A stretch of 64,000 nt of DNA, taken from positions 9,874,302 through 9,938,301 of the forward strand of contig JAJLRJ010000010.1 in assembly GCA_024195265.1 (NCBI GenBank). Reading direction: 5' to 3'. Positions 1 to 11,507 of this stretch are shown here, in pieces. The notes beneath the pieces are model-generated. The model was not told the origin of the DNA, made no database searches, and saw only the letters and a program-made list of their open reading frames with translations. Position numbers and translations under genes: made by a program. Origin of the DNA: Dendrophyllia cribrosa. Taxonomy: Eukaryota; Cnidaria; Anthozoa; Scleractinia; Dendrophylliidae. Numbering within the stretch: the first letter of the stretch is position 1; every line of letters begins with the position of its first letter.

Positions 1-3000
1 CTGAGCGTAATGTAATTTAATAGAGTCAAGAATACTGGCTGAACCTCGGTGTAAAAACATGTCTTGTTTTGTACCTATTTCTACTTATTGTCGTCTTGCG
101 TTCTATTGTTTTATACAGTTTGTTTTCTTTGTTTTTCAGTTCATTTATGGTTTCATAAATAAAGCAGAGCCGACCGCCAATTGTTTGCTTTTCAGTTACT
201 TATTCACTTGTGACAGCTTGACTGAAGTTAAGCTCAATTTAGTTTTTAAAACATGTCAATAAAAAACAAAACAGATATGCATTCCTCAAAATGCCAAGAT
301 TTTAGTATAACCCCCAACATTAATGGGCCATTCCATTTTATATCCATACCCCCCCCCCCCCCCCCCCCCTCCCCCCATTGAGGTATGCACTCAACATCCC
401 CCAAAGGAAAAAAAGATCAAAGGGCCGACAGAACACCCCCCTTAGAAATAGCAGATCTTTCTGTTACCCCCTTGGGAAATTTTTGAAGATCAAAGGATGT
501 TGACGCAAGTAACCCCCTCCCCCTCCCCAAAGAGACCCTTATACCTCAATGGGGGGTTGCGGATATTAATTTTGCACATGCATGTATGTACTATTGTTTT
601 TATTTAGGCAATCTTTTGTTCTGGCTTTTGTTTCAGTCTTCAGAACTTATTCCTAATTTGTGGGATTATATGGAAATCTTACCCTCAAAATTCCCAACCA
701 CATTTTCAGGCCCAAGAACTGTTTTTAAGATTTTGCTTCTATGAAATGGCAATGTAGTTTATAGCTGGCAAATCATCCCAGGCACTCTGGATACCAGACG
801 TTCTCTTACAGCAGGCCTTTTGCCCTGAGGCTCTTCCTTGTGGCAAAAATATGAGTCAAAAGAGGCATGTAATATCATATAGTTTATGAGAGAGATGAGA
901 GGCACCCATGCAGGGTACATCCCAACTTATTTGGACCGATGATCTTAGGGTGTTTTTTTTTGCTTAGTTTTCAAAATCATTAAAAATTCAATTTTTCTTG
1001 ACAAACATTCTGCACATAACAGCTTTTCAGGCTCCAAAGTTTTCTGCACTTTTGAGAAACACATGTCAGCAGAATGGTAGTTAACATGTTTTTGCCTCTA
1101 GTCAGCTTAAGGTTTAAGAGCCGGTCTGTTCGCCTGAAAACAGTGGAGTAGAATATGTCAAGCATGAAATTAATTTTATTCCTTGTTTGAATGAGTGAAT
1201 GATATGATTAATATGGCTTTGAACTATCAGGATTTCAGAATGGTAATCATTGCAAGCCATTGGGTTGATACAATAAAAAAACATTCTAGGGTATAATCAG
1301 CTGTGAAACATTTGTTCATTCCACAATAAGAAGCTAGTCTTTGAGCTAAGGCTGGGGAGAGGAAAAAGTGAAGTGCACAAGAAATGTTCCCCATGTGCCC
1401 CCTTTTCATTTTATATTTTCTACATTTCAGTTTTTTACTGAAAAAAGCCTCTATGAAGGAGGGAGATGTTGATGAATTTTGACAATCATGGCTCAGGTCT
1501 AGTGGATTTTTCTGTCTGATCAGGAAATTCTGTCACTTGTCCAACAGAGAAGGAATAGCTCCTGATTTCTTTTTTATTTGGGGGCCATCCTTGTTATAAG
1601 TATGACACATTAAGCTTCTTTGTGATGTTTTATTAACATTTAAGTTTTTAACACAACCATGGTGAACAGGGTGCTTTCTGGTCAGGCCTTTCTCTTGCAG
1701 TCCAGTCTGGCTTTGTTTAATGTGTCAGGAGTATAAGATGCCCACTGACATGGCCTTAGGGGTTGTAAGGGCTTACAAGCATCCCTGCCACATCAGACAG
1801 GGAAGCTTTGATTTAAAACAATCAGGTAATCAAGTAACCAAACCTTTCTACCTGTAAACAAAGCTAGATTTAGGAAGCCCAGTCCAGCTTCTGAAGTTGA
1901 CCAAAGCTATATATTATTTTAACTTTAGAAGGGTTTCCTCGTCAATTCATTCCCAGGGTTACAATTTGCCAGAGGGGATTTTCTATGCCAGTCACAGTTA
2001 GTTGACATCAGTGAACCAATATGTATACTTCATGTGCAATATCCAGGTAGGGATTGACAGGGAAGTGTGTACAAAGTCGGCAGATTTGGAATTAAAGATT
2101 TTGGCCGTTAAACGATAATTTTTAAATTGGGGGACGAGTAGCTTTGGCCCATGACTTGTTTATTTGCTGGTTTCAGAATACTGTCACATCCCCTGGTCAC
2201 CAGTTAGGGCAGATGTAGCTGCATTTGGAAGTGGAGTAAATGTACTTTAATCTTCAATTTTACAGTTTTATTTGATTTATTTGATAATAAAATACACTAA
2301 TCACACTGCTGTCATTTCCAACATAAATTGTACATGTTTTCCTCAGAAACAATTGTGACAAACACCTCTAACAAATATGGGAAAAATACTTTGACTTGTC
2401 TTCACTTTTCTTCTTTTTTTTTTTTAGAAAATGTTAACTTGGTGGGAGATAAATTCCCGGAAATGAGTAAATAAAAAGCACTTAATTTAACTTATTTTGC
2501 TGTCGTCAGTGCTTTGACTGGATCAGCAAACCATCTCTGATTAAAAGATCAAGTAAAAGTGTTTTATTGAGGGGAAGACGGTAAATTCCAACAAAACGGT
2601 GATACCCGCGCAAGAGCAACGGCAAAAGCATCGACGGTTAAATCGAAATAATATAACCACAAAAACTTCATGCTATTTTGTTGCTTGCGAGCGTGATTGT
2701 GGGAAAAGAAGCCGAAAATACTATAATATAAGAAACCAAAATTAAAAAGTCTTTTAGCTGAGAATCGTGCTTCCTTGAAAAAAAAGTTTCGTAATCTGTG
2801 GCGTTTCGAATTTTTACCTTCATTGCCTGTGTATCATTTTTCTTGAAACAGCAAAGCAAAGAAAAACTTGACAGGTCGATAAATGGTTCCACAGAAATCC
2901 CTCCTTGGCCGCCATTTTGTTTGTTTTCCCCTTGGTTTGCAATCTCGTACCCAGATCTTCTCACTCTTTTCCTTGTCCGCCATTTTGAAGACATCTTCAC

Positions 3001-4272
3001 AAATAGTGCAGATTTTGATCACGTGATCTGCTGTGTGCCAGGGTCTTCTCCGAAGCGCCGCCATATTGAAAACCGAGAAGACCCTGGGAACGAGGTTGTC
3101 CATTACACCCAACCAAGGTCGATTCGTCTAAGGTAGTTGACGATTCGACTTACTGGAAATCAGGTCGCGATTTCAAAAGTCGATCCAACTCACCGGAAGT
3201 GTGGTTGCGTGAGACAACAACATAACATGAAGCTTCTTCTTGAGTAGATTCGTCTACTACCCTGAATGAATCGTTTCAGTTTGGGTGTATATGTTGCACA
3301 ACCCTCAATTACCACACACGAAATGAAAAAGACACTAGATTCATTTTGGGAAAAAAGCCATAATACCTGAAGCCCAACATCAATACCACTTGTTTTCTGA
3401 AAAGTTTTCTTTTCGCGGCACTATAGGATGTTATCACATCTATAGTAGCTATAGTCAACTTGTAATGGCCGTTTTATCGTATTTGAGCTTATTGCAGAGG
3501 TACATGGTTAGTTATAGCGCGTAATTATGTTTTTAAGTATATTTTACTACATGGATATATATTTTAATCATTTTTTGTAACTTTGTAATGCATGGTATGT
3601 ATACTTTTCATCGTATGAGCTACATAAAGACATTTAATAACAAACTTAAAGGGACACTGTCACCTATTTTTAGTATCACTTTGAAAAGCCAAAAAAAAAA
3701 CATTTGTTTCAATGGAAACCTACAAATAATGGTTCAGTTTTGTTAACAAATACTCTATCAGTGCACAGAAACTAGTATTAGTTATCTTTGGCTGTGGATG
3801 GCCAATTTTTTTCATGTTCCTCCCAAGAGTCGTGGAAAAATCGCAGAAAAACTTATTATGGTTTGTTCTTCCTTGAAGAAATCAATTGATATTATCTTCT
3901 TGGTGTTCTTAAAGTAATTTGATGTTTGAGCAAAGGTACTTTGTCATGTATTTAGTGTATTTTGACCAAAACACAGCAAAATCTGCGTGACAATGCCCCT
4001 TTAAAACACGAGAACACTATTTTTAAAGCCATGATGTGAAAACCGGACTCCCTCAAACGGCTGAAAATCTCGCCTTGGTTCGGCATAGCATGTGCCATCT
4101 TCCGTTTATTGAGAATATTGAAAATCTACGCTTATATATTAATAAGCAAATACAATGTAACTCTACATTTATTAATAAAGATGTACGCCTTTGACTAGAA
4201 AACCTATGAAAACATCAGGATAGCAGCCATTAGGTATGTCATTGCGCATGTGATTACTTCAAACATTCAGTT
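1..4272. repeat. 4.27-kb duplicated segment, copy 1 (pairs with 38082-42350)
   Basis: The segment matches 38082-42350 in direct orientation. Reading both copies, I saw only a one-base difference in the poly-C run near 349-369, a one-base difference in a T run near 3805, and one base at the edge of the N gap. It starts at the window edge, so it may extend to the left. It contains no convincing gene. The small reading frames in it are identical in both copies and look like chance. It holds a poly-C tract, an inverted GAGGTAT/ATACCTC pair around 370-555, a short hairpin at 3039-3089, and a TTAA-ended repeat at 3646-4005. Such low divergence fits a very recent duplication or an uncollapsed allele. 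Confidence 0.9.
3646..4005. repeat. TTAA-bounded inverted-repeat element (MITE-like)
   Basis: The left end TTAAAGGGACACTGTCAC is the imperfect reverse complement of the right end GTGACAATGCCCCTTTAA. The element is about 360 bp with no coding potential. TTAA ends suggest a piggyBac-type cut-and-paste origin, which is an inference. The same element recurs at 41726-42084 inside the second copy of the duplicated segment. Confidence 0.55.
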
Positions 4273-4772
4273 NNNNNNNNNNNNNNNNNNNNNNNNNNNN
4301 NNNNNNNNNNNNNNNNNNNNNNNNNNNNNNNNNNNNNNNNNNNNNNNNNNNNNNNNNNNNNNNNNNNNNNNNNNNNNNNNNNNNNNNNNNNNNNNNNNNN
4401 NNNNNNNNNNNNNNNNNNNNNNNNNNNNNNNNNNNNNNNNNNNNNNNNNNNNNNNNNNNNNNNNNNNNNNNNNNNNNNNNNNNNNNNNNNNNNNNNNNNN
4501 NNNNNNNNNNNNNNNNNNNNNNNNNNNNNNNNNNNNNNNNNNNNNNNNNNNNNNNNNNNNNNNNNNNNNNNNNNNNNNNNNNNNNNNNNNNNNNNNNNNN
4601 NNNNNNNNNNNNNNNNNNNNNNNNNNNNNNNNNNNNNNNNNNNNNNNNNNNNNNNNNNNNNNNNNNNNNNNNNNNNNNNNNNNNNNNNNNNNNNNNNNNN
4701 NNNNNNNNNNNNNNNNNNNNNNNNNNNNNNNNNNNNNNNNNNNNNNNNNNNNNNNNNNNNNNNNNNNNNNNN
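4273..4772. other. Assembly gap, exactly 500 N
   Basis: A run of 500 N of fixed length, equal to the gap at 28125-28624. It separates the first copy of the duplicated segment from the contig 4773-28124. The true distance and the orientation of the contig are not known from sequence. Confidence 0.99.
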
Positions 4773-4799
4773 GAATGGGCTTTCCTGTTAAAAGATTGT

Positions 4800-5726
4800 A
4801 ATTATTAATTATTATTATTAATCATTATATCGACGCGACAATCTTTGACGTGATCTTTAAAAGTATGCAAGACCCTATCCACAGCGAAGGCCTCTCTATT
4901 CGCAATATCTACCATCATTTCATACTTTGACCAAGTAGTCAGATGTTTCCTGCTTCACGGGTGCGGAGATAATTATAAAGGCCTCCTCATCCAGTCTGGG
5001 AGGCATCCGTAGCTACCTTGACCCGAAGATGTCTCTCTCCGCGCCTTGAATGTAGGGGGTCATCCCACCGTACCAGGAAAAGCCAATGGAAAAATTCATC
5101 GCGCAATGCACCCTGGAGCGCATTTCAACGTGCGCGTACCCTTGGAAATTGCCGCCGACATTTCTCTAGTGAACAGATGGGCCGCTAGGACGGCTATGGA
5201 AAACGAGATGCACTTGCCTATCAATCACTGGAGTGTCTTGATCAATACAAAACATGACTTTAGCGTCTCCTGGACAAGCTCTATAAGCTTGCGCTTCTAC
5301 TCCAGGATTAGGTGGAAGACTTCCCTACTAGAATCCGCTAGAAAACCGAGATAAAAGACCGTCTTCTGTGGTGTCAAGATTGACCTTAATAAGCCTAGAA
5401 AATACCCCAAGGGTACCAAGTGAAATGCCACGAGAAACACCGCCGACTTAGTGGCCGCGAAGTTACGCTCTTCATTGGATTCTAAAACGCCATATTCTCC
5501 CTTGTCCAGCGGTACTCGAATTTGGCCATTGTGTCTGTCGTCAATGTACAACAGACACGGAATACCCAGGGAGCGGAAAAAACTCGATGCCTATATAAGG
5601 CCCGTCGAGTGATACACGTAAGGTGACATTTTCTAGCCAAATGGTAAAGTATTATAGGTAAAATACCAACCAATACCAATATCCCGAAATATGTGCGGCT
5701 ATCTTCAGTCAGCAAGAGGTAGTCGT
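4800..5726 (-). pseudogene. DIRS-like retrotransposon polymerase, 3' part (RT palm to RNase H-like region), broken
   Basis: Minus-strand translation gives the reverse-transcriptase catalytic box YIDD within LYIDDRHNGQ (near 5530-5551), followed by SNEERNFA, LVAFHLV, YLGFLADS and then EMSAAISKG near 5160. This order is that of the RT and RNase H region of DIRS/Ngaro-like tyrosine-recombinase retrotransposons (family knowledge). The peptide LLTEDSRTYFG at 5680-5716 precedes a frameshift ahead of the YIDD box, and several stops follow it towards 4800. The reading runs into the gap at its 3' side. Its 5' part lies at 7065-7390, across an inserted transposon. It is not functional. Confidence 0.75.
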
Positions 5727-7064
5727 TGTATCACCCATAAATGTAATAACAACCATAAATGTAATACTCACCATAAATGTAATAAAAATCAACCATAAAT
5801 GTAATAAGAATCAACCATAAATGTAATAAATGACTAACCATAAATGTAATACATTTTTAACCATAAATGTAATAATCTGACTCACCATAAATGTAAATAA
5901 ATACATTTTAACCATAAATGTAATTAACTGGCTGTTACTATCAAATAGAGTTTGAAACTACTTTAAGTGGTTACTTTATGTCTTGAAATAGAAGCTCCAC
6001 GTTGTAACGAAAAGTCAACAGCATTTGAATCATTATGTAGCGAGCTTCCACTGACAATACCAACTGCAGTCAATTATGAAAATCTGCTTAGCAACTTCAT
6101 GGTCACTTAACATATTTTTGGTATTGTGTGGCACGTCCTTTACTTCTGGAAAGCCTCAGATAAACGTAAATGAGAATGGTTTTTGTGCAGTTTTCAACAA
6201 CAGAACAAATGCCGCTTTAGGAGTTTCTTCTCAGCAAGCAAAGCGTCCCACTCTCAACAACCTAGAAGGTTTGAGGATATTACTATTCTTATATGTACAT
6301 AGCAACGAACCGTTTACAAAAGGTGCAATTGACGAAATTTCGATTTTGGTTGACCTCGTTTCAGCACTTTGAAATGGAATATTCCGCGTCATGATACTTA
6401 AGTTTTGAAACGGACGAAGGAAGACCATGACACACACAACCTCAGTGCTTTGAACTCAATGATAAGGGAGGGCAACCTTGAAATACAAGACTTGAAAACC
6501 CAGTAATACTGAACAACACCGAACACACACAAAACTCAGGTAGTAACTTTGCTCAAAGATAGTCAGTTATGTAATAGCTACCATCTGTCAGTTTAATTTT
6601 CTTCCCATTTTTCCAAACGATATATTTCACCTATACCCACGTACCTACTCCAGCAAACAGGAGATTGATCCAAGCGTTTATCCAGTTTTTGCTGTTTATG
6701 TTCTCTTTTAACGCTAACACAAGTCCACTACTTTTCCCGTAGTCCTTTACAATTTTTCTCATACTTTGCCAACCAAGATATGTGTCCCTGTTGATGCTAA
6801 CTCTCGGTAATCTTTTTATATACTTAGAAGCTATTCTTTTGAATTTGCGTGCACCAACCATATAAATGGTTCAGGTTATTACATTTGTGGTTAAAATGTA
6901 TTACATTTATGGTGAACCAGATTATTACATTTATGGTTAAAAATTTATTACGTTTATGGTTAATTCTTATCACATTTATGGTTGGTATTGCATTTATGGT
7001 TGATTTTATTACATTTATGGTGAGCATTACATTTATGGTCATTATTACATTTATGGGTGATACA
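5727..7064. mobile_element. 1338-bp transposon with nine ACCATAAATGTAAT repeats in each inverted arm
   Basis: The ends TGTATCACCC (5727) and GGGTGATACA (7064) are perfect inverted repeats. They are flanked by the direct repeat GTCGT at 5722-5726 and 7065-7069, a 5-bp target duplication. From 5731 to 5925 the motif ACCATAAATGTAAT occurs nine times with spacers of a few bases. From 6879 to 7058 its reverse complement occurs nine times, some units with one change. The middle (5930-6870) has no recognisable transposase. The longest frame there, 98 codons at 6076-6372, matches nothing I know and may be chance. Removing the element plus one GTCGT restores the reading of the host DIRS polymerase, which proves an insertion. 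It is probably non-autonomous, with the repeats acting as transposase-binding sites (inference). Confidence 0.9.
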
Positions 7065-7390
7065 GTCGTAACCTGACTTGTCATCGAGAACAGTCTGGTA
7101 TGAGTCCTTGGAGACATACCGAGGCAAATCCGTCACCCTGTCCAACGATAAAGGCTTCTCCAGCATCCACAAGTTTAAGTACCGCGTATCGTGACACACT
7201 CTCGGCTTCGTGGGCTCAACCGTTAAGGGTAGTACTAAATGAGGTGGTTTCACGTGACCAACCTTACCCACGAGCGAGATCGCACCGATTTGCAAGCGAC
7301 AAGAGCGTTTTCGGAATAAATTCTCCAAATAGTTTACACGATACGTTATTCCTAAATATTCAAGGGGGTGGCCGGTCGGAATCGTAACGT
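7065..7390 (-). pseudogene. DIRS-like retrotransposon reverse transcriptase, 5' part
   Basis: Minus-strand frame from about 7328 reads PRVCHDTRYLNLWML, then DLPRYVSKDSYQTVLDDKSGYD. This corresponds to the finger region and motif A of DIRS-type reverse transcriptase. The frame is cut at GYD by the transposon at 5727-7064 and resumes after it with LLTEDSRTYFG at 5716. Upstream of 7330 stops and frame changes appear, so the N-terminal part is decayed. Orientation and order agree with the fragment at 4800-5726, so both belong to one insertion. Confidence 0.75.
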
Positions 7391-8160
7391 ACCCCCTTGA
7401 AGGTCCCCCTAAAGTGTCTAAAGTATGGGAATATTGACACCTTAATCTCTATCCAAGACGCAACCTGTCCAATAACCTCTCCCTTTTCTACTAGTCGAGC
7501 CATTGTGTCAAGCCGATCATTTCCTGCCCTCTAACCGCTGACCCATACGGTTACCCACTGTGTCGCATTTGCGCAATAGCCGGCATTATCAATGAAGGTA
7601 TCAAAGTCGTCATCATATTCCCATGTCGCGTGCGAAAAAAACCCGTATAAGTCAGCAAAGGGAGGACATACAGTTTCGACACAGTATGACCGGGAGGGTT
7701 TTGAGATACCCCGGTTTCAAAACTCTCGACTCCCTGTGACTACAGACAGAACGTACAATAGGGAAAAAAAAGAAAATTTACGGATCAAAGGGAGGGCATG
7801 GGGGAGGTGGGGGGGGGGGGGGGGGGGGGGGGTATTTTGAGGAAATATACGAGCATTTTAAATATTTACTTTATCCTTTCGCCATATATTTACTGGTTGC
7901 CCCCTTTAAGCTTCGCTAATTTTAGATCCGCCCCTTTATACCCCAATAAGTCAACAAACAACCTATTCTAATTGCTCCGCCAATCCAAACCCAAAGTGGT
8001 AGAACACCCCTTGGGCCTGCCAAACCCGCAACCCAGCCACGAACTCCACTCGCCCGATCCAACCCCTGAACCCGTTACACTGAAGCTCGAGGTTTAGTGG
8101 AAATACTAGCAAATAAATAAGTAAATAAAAAAAACAGGAATGAAATAAAAGGAATATTGT
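7391..8160. other. No gene seen; includes a poly-G tract
   Basis: No frame in this stretch resembles a protein. It contains a G run at about 7810-7832. The 7400-7600 part could be eroded upstream DIRS sequence, but I cannot show it. Confidence 0.5.
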
Positions 8161-8171
8161 TTTGTATGAAA

Positions 8172-8452
8172 GCCTGGTTTTTACATGTAGGGAAAATCCC
8201 GGACGATTGGGGATTTTGCTGTTCGCGATCGTCCCAGATTTTGCCGAAATTTCTAGAAAATAGCCGATCATCACAGAAATCTGGGACGCGCCGGCAAAAT
8301 AGATACGCTCCCGATTTTCTCGATTGTCATCGACCATCCCAGATGATCGGGTATGTCTACGATTACGTGGTTTCATAAGTTGGCAAAGTCAGCTCAGGAA
8401 ACAGCAGAATCTCCGATCCTCTGAGATTTACCCAACATATGAAAACCAGGCC
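8172..8452. repeat. Short inverted-repeat element with GCCTGGTTTT ends
   Basis: GCCTGGTTTTTACATG at the left is mirrored by CATATGAAAACCAGGC at the right, about 280 bp apart. The interior has repeated GATCGTCCCAG/CTGGGAC-like words. The end sequence resembles that of the palindromic element at 28928-29182 (GCCTGGTTTCCATAT), so both may be one family of non-autonomous elements. No coding capacity. Confidence 0.55.
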
Positions 8453-8630
8453 TAAGTAGTAACCTTTTCCTGAGTTTTTAATCTCCAGTTTTAATAAAAC
8501 TTCTACGAGTCTTTTGTCTGCGTATCGCATGTTTGTCGATATATAATAGGACTGGGTGGAGTCCAATTCTTTTAGCATACAAGTGATTAACAAAATGATA
8601 CGACCGCGTAGTGGGAGTCCGTTTTGTTAA

Positions 8631-8815
8631 TAGGGGACTTTAGATCGGACGACGAGTACGAGATTGAGTACGAGTAAGACTTTTGAATTTAAAGCCAGTC
8701 ACGTCCCCAGAGCTGTCGGTCCTTCCTGTTGCAAACCAGAAGATAAGAAGAACTAAGTTTTAAAAGTCGTACTCGTACTCAATCTCGTACTCGTCGTCCG
8801 ATCTAAGGTTCCCTA
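8631..8815. repeat. Palindromic MITE, about 185 bp
   Basis: The arms AGATCGGACGACGAGTACGA (8642-) and TCGTACTCGTCGTCCGATCT (8785-8804) are perfect reverse complements and extend to about 48 bp each, with GACTTTTGAA matching TTTTAAAAGTC at the inner edge. The ends read TAGGGGAC and GTTCCCTA, compatible with a TA target site. The loop of about 90 bp has no coding potential. Confidence 0.8.
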
Positions 8816-9340
8816 ATAACAGAACTGGATGACAAAGAGGTTCTATTATCAATTAATCACAACCATTACAATTTCCGAGAATAAATTAACATGCTAAATG
8901 AGAAGAAATTCAAGAGAATAACTTGAAAAAAGGCTTTCTATCATTCGAAAGCGTCAATTTATTTTGGACCTATAAATTTAGGACCTGCAAGTTGCTGTTG
9001 CCATACTGGTTGTATTAATGATGTGATTAGTTCTCTTGAAACTGTCCAATTACAACCTTGCAAGTAAATTGGAGGAAAATACAGAGGTTTATAAACTAAT
9101 CACATTTGAGGAAATTATTACTTATGATAAACCGTGATATTCCTGTAGACGTGCTACCATGATGATGAAAGCAAATTGGTAAAGAGCGGTAATCATAAAA
9201 CGTGACATAAAAATGCCAAAAATAGACACCATTATATTTCGCAATACGGCCCGACTATCTATTCGTTTATGAAAATTTTTTCAAAAGATAAAAAAAAACA
9301 TATCTTATGTTACAAGGTGTTACAAATGGCTAATACTCAC
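8816..9340. other. No gene seen (presumed intron of the Ig/SEA gene)
   Basis: AT-rich sequence downstream of the membrane-span exon on the minus strand. I see no exon and no repeat structure. Confidence 0.5.
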
Positions 9341-9463
9341 CCTTGTTGTCGTTTTTAGATTTCTTTTCCTGCTTGCGCACATACAACACTACTACTGCAA
9401 CAATAATGGCGATGAAAAAAATACATCCCAAGACAGCACCGACAATGATCCAAATCATATTAC
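9341..9463 (-). CDS. Transmembrane exon of an Ig/SEA cell-surface protein
   Basis: On the minus strand this 123-nt segment is bounded by an acceptor (CTTAG before 9463) and a donor (GTGAGT after 9341), with phase 1 at both ends. It encodes NMIWIIVGAVLGC followed by FFIAIIVAVVVLYV, a single hydrophobic helix of about 26 residues. A positively charged stop-transfer stretch, RKQEKKSKNDNK, comes next. This is a type I membrane topology with the C-terminal side in the cytoplasm. The SEA exon (10222-10427) ends in phase 1 and joins it in frame, and so would the Ig exon at 26807-27034. No further exon is visible towards 4773, so the cytoplasmic part is missing from this contig. A kinase tail is possible but not seen. 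Confidence 0.75.
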
Positions 9464-10221
9464 CTAAGACAAATGGAATGTCATGTTAGATTTTTTGAAA
9501 GATTTGTCAACAACAACAGTTTAATATTCTGTGGTGATTGAATATATTACATTGGGGCCTCAACTCAATACACAAGTTATTTCATTAGTTCAGTTTAGTT
9601 GAGTTTAATGAATTCGTCACATATATGGACCAATGTTTTCCGGTTATGGTAAGACGTTCCCCGAGGGGGACTACCATAATTATTAGAGAGGTCAAGCATC
9701 CCCTTTACGGTAACCGCAGACGACAGAAAGTACCACGTGATCACAGTTTCCCGCCATTTTCACCTCTGCAGTCTGATGTTAGGAAGGCTGTTTTCACGTT
9801 CGTACACGTCAACGTGAACTCATTAACTTTGATATTTTCAATCGTTCTCTGTATTGACTACTCCACATTTTTAAACCTAACGCTCTGTTTTCTTATAACG
9901 TAAAATAACTGGTAAAGTGTAAATTTACACTCAAATAGAGACAAAAGTAAGAAGGAAGCGACGTACTGGTAAAATTATTACACTGAAAAGCTGTCACATT
10001 TTCATGAAAGAAGCCTCGAAAAACGTCTAAAATCTTATTTTAGTTAATCAGGAAAGTATACTGTCTCTATTTTTTTAATCAATTTCCAGGCCATTTACTG
10101 CAATGGTTGTGGCTCAGTATGCACTTATGTGTTTTTTTTAGGGGGACGTGTGAATTTATTAGAAGAGACAGTTGTTGCAGTCAATACTGTACATGTACAT
10201 GTACACTGAATGACACCATAC

Positions 10222-10427
10222 CATCAGACGACCTTGGAGTAGTTTTGCCAGTTGGTGGTGATGTTATAGTTGAAATAACAGGTCGCATCCTTTTGATGGA
10301 TGAAGCCGCCACATTAAACTCTCCAAGCTTTCCATCCTTGGTAGCTTCTTTAAGTATGCTAAGAACCCATTTATCACTGACAAGGGAACTAAACTTCAGG
10401 CTGAGGTCGACAATCAAGCTTCCACAC
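10222..10427 (-). CDS. SEA-domain-like exon of the same cell-surface protein
   Basis: The minus-strand segment has an acceptor (CTGTAG) before 10427 and a donor (GTATGG) after 10222. The 206 nt start in phase 2 and end in phase 1. It encodes CGSLIVDLSLKFSS, then ILKEATKDGKLGEFNV and ASSIKRMRP, then a Pro/Thr/Ser-rich linker. The pattern of two short strands (SLIVDLSLKF) and a helix ending in DGKLGEFNV fits the C-terminal half of SEA domains, which sit just outside the membrane in many metazoan receptors. Position and phase agree, because it precedes the membrane-span exon on the same strand. The N-terminal half of the domain must come from an exon I could not find. No cleavage motif of the GSVVV type is visible here. 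Confidence 0.65.
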
Positions 10428-10466
10428 CTACAGGAGATAAGCCACAAAGGAATTTTATAGAATTTT

Positions 10467-10496
10467 ACAGTTCAATATTTAAAAATATTGAACTGT
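10467..10496. other. Perfect 14-bp hairpin with 2-base loop
   Basis: ACAGTTCAATATTT is followed by its exact reverse complement AAATATTGAACTGT with two A bases between. It lies 40 bp from the SEA exon, on its upstream (intron) side. Its function is unknown; it may be the remnant of a foldback element. Confidence 0.6.
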
Positions 10497-10689
10497 CACA
10501 ATCTTGCTTTAGCTTCTTTACCAATTTATCTTGTGGCTACAACCCATTATGGTGGCATGCGAGTTCTTTGCATTGGCCTTCGCGTTATGAGCTGGAATTT
10601 TGCTATCCAATATTGATTGTACATGAAGGTTATAACATCAATTGAAGCTAAACAAGCTAGTAGGAATAACATATTCAACCTTTTAAGGT

Positions 10690-11400
10690 GACTCGACCCC
10701 CAGTTTTTTTTTGGGGGGTACCATCATACTTTGAAGCTCTCTGGTATCCCCACCTTTACTTTTATCGTAAGTCTAACACATAGAATGGATAACATATAGA
10801 TCAATCTACAATATAATATAAAATATTTGGCGATCGGAGTAAATGTCACGTGGTTATAATGCCACGCCCCTTTGAGGTCTGAGTCGAAAATCTGCTGTTA
10901 CCGGCATTTTTTCGTGGAAATCTCTCGGCTACACATAGTGCGCATTAGTGCCTTGCGCTGAGCAGAGTTTCACCAACATCGCAAAGACCCAATTCGAGAA
11001 ATTCAGTGGTTTCCAAATTTAGGTCATAATTTATGTGAAAATGATAAGCAAACTTTACACGATTATATCTAATAAACTATGAGACTTATCCCTTTATTTT
11101 GGGGATCGTTATAACAGATGAGTCCTTGCAAGTCAGCAAAAAGCTTTAGGGCCTTGTAAATGCGCGCGATTTCGAGCAAATGAAACAGAAATTATAGTTT
11201 TAGCTATTTGTTGACGTTTGTCAGCGTTTAAGAGTCCTTCTCACGAAAAACGCATTTTCTTAAAAATTCGTAGTTTCTTTTTCCTTCAAATTTTTCAGGG
11301 CCACAATTGATTAACTAACTGCCCGGATTCTGAATTTCATGGTCATTGAAAAAATGTGACATTATCTTCTATAAGCCCAAACTTGAGTAAACATTGAAGA
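10690..11400. other. No gene seen; possible dispersed repeat ahead of the virus-like block
   Basis: The stretch begins AGGTGACTCGACCCCCAG and has GGTACCATC and GGTATCCCCACC words that recall a dispersed coral repeat. That is memory only. I could not find matching terminal inverted repeats for the Maverick block here. Confidence 0.3.
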
Positions 11401-11507
11401 TTTTTAGCGTTTTGGCTGAGTTTGTGCTCTGGGAGTTGTCTATTGTTTCTAGTCTGTCATTATGCAGCATTCTTGTTCAGCACGCGTGCAATGGCCACGC
11501 TTGGCTG

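Noticed and set aside
2668..3136. Overlapping 92-112 codon frames on both strands, repeated at 40748-41216
   Set aside because: They overlap on opposite strands, include a foldback element, and match no family. Their identity in both copies only reflects the duplicated DNA.
4250..4801. 183-codon open frame
   Set aside because: Almost entirely N; an artefact of the gap.
6076..6372. 98-codon frame with a hydrophobic N-terminal region inside the 18-repeat transposon
   Set aside because: It resembles no transposase and could be chance. Recorded in the element entry but not called as a gene.
5731..7058. Regularly spaced short repeats resembling a CRISPR array
   Set aside because: The repeats are 14 bp, spacers are a few bases and AT-rich, and the two clusters are inverted with respect to each other inside a transposon with a target duplication. 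The genome is animal.
7592..7840. 82-codon frame ending in poly-Gly
   Set aside because: Produced by the G homopolymer at 7810-7832.
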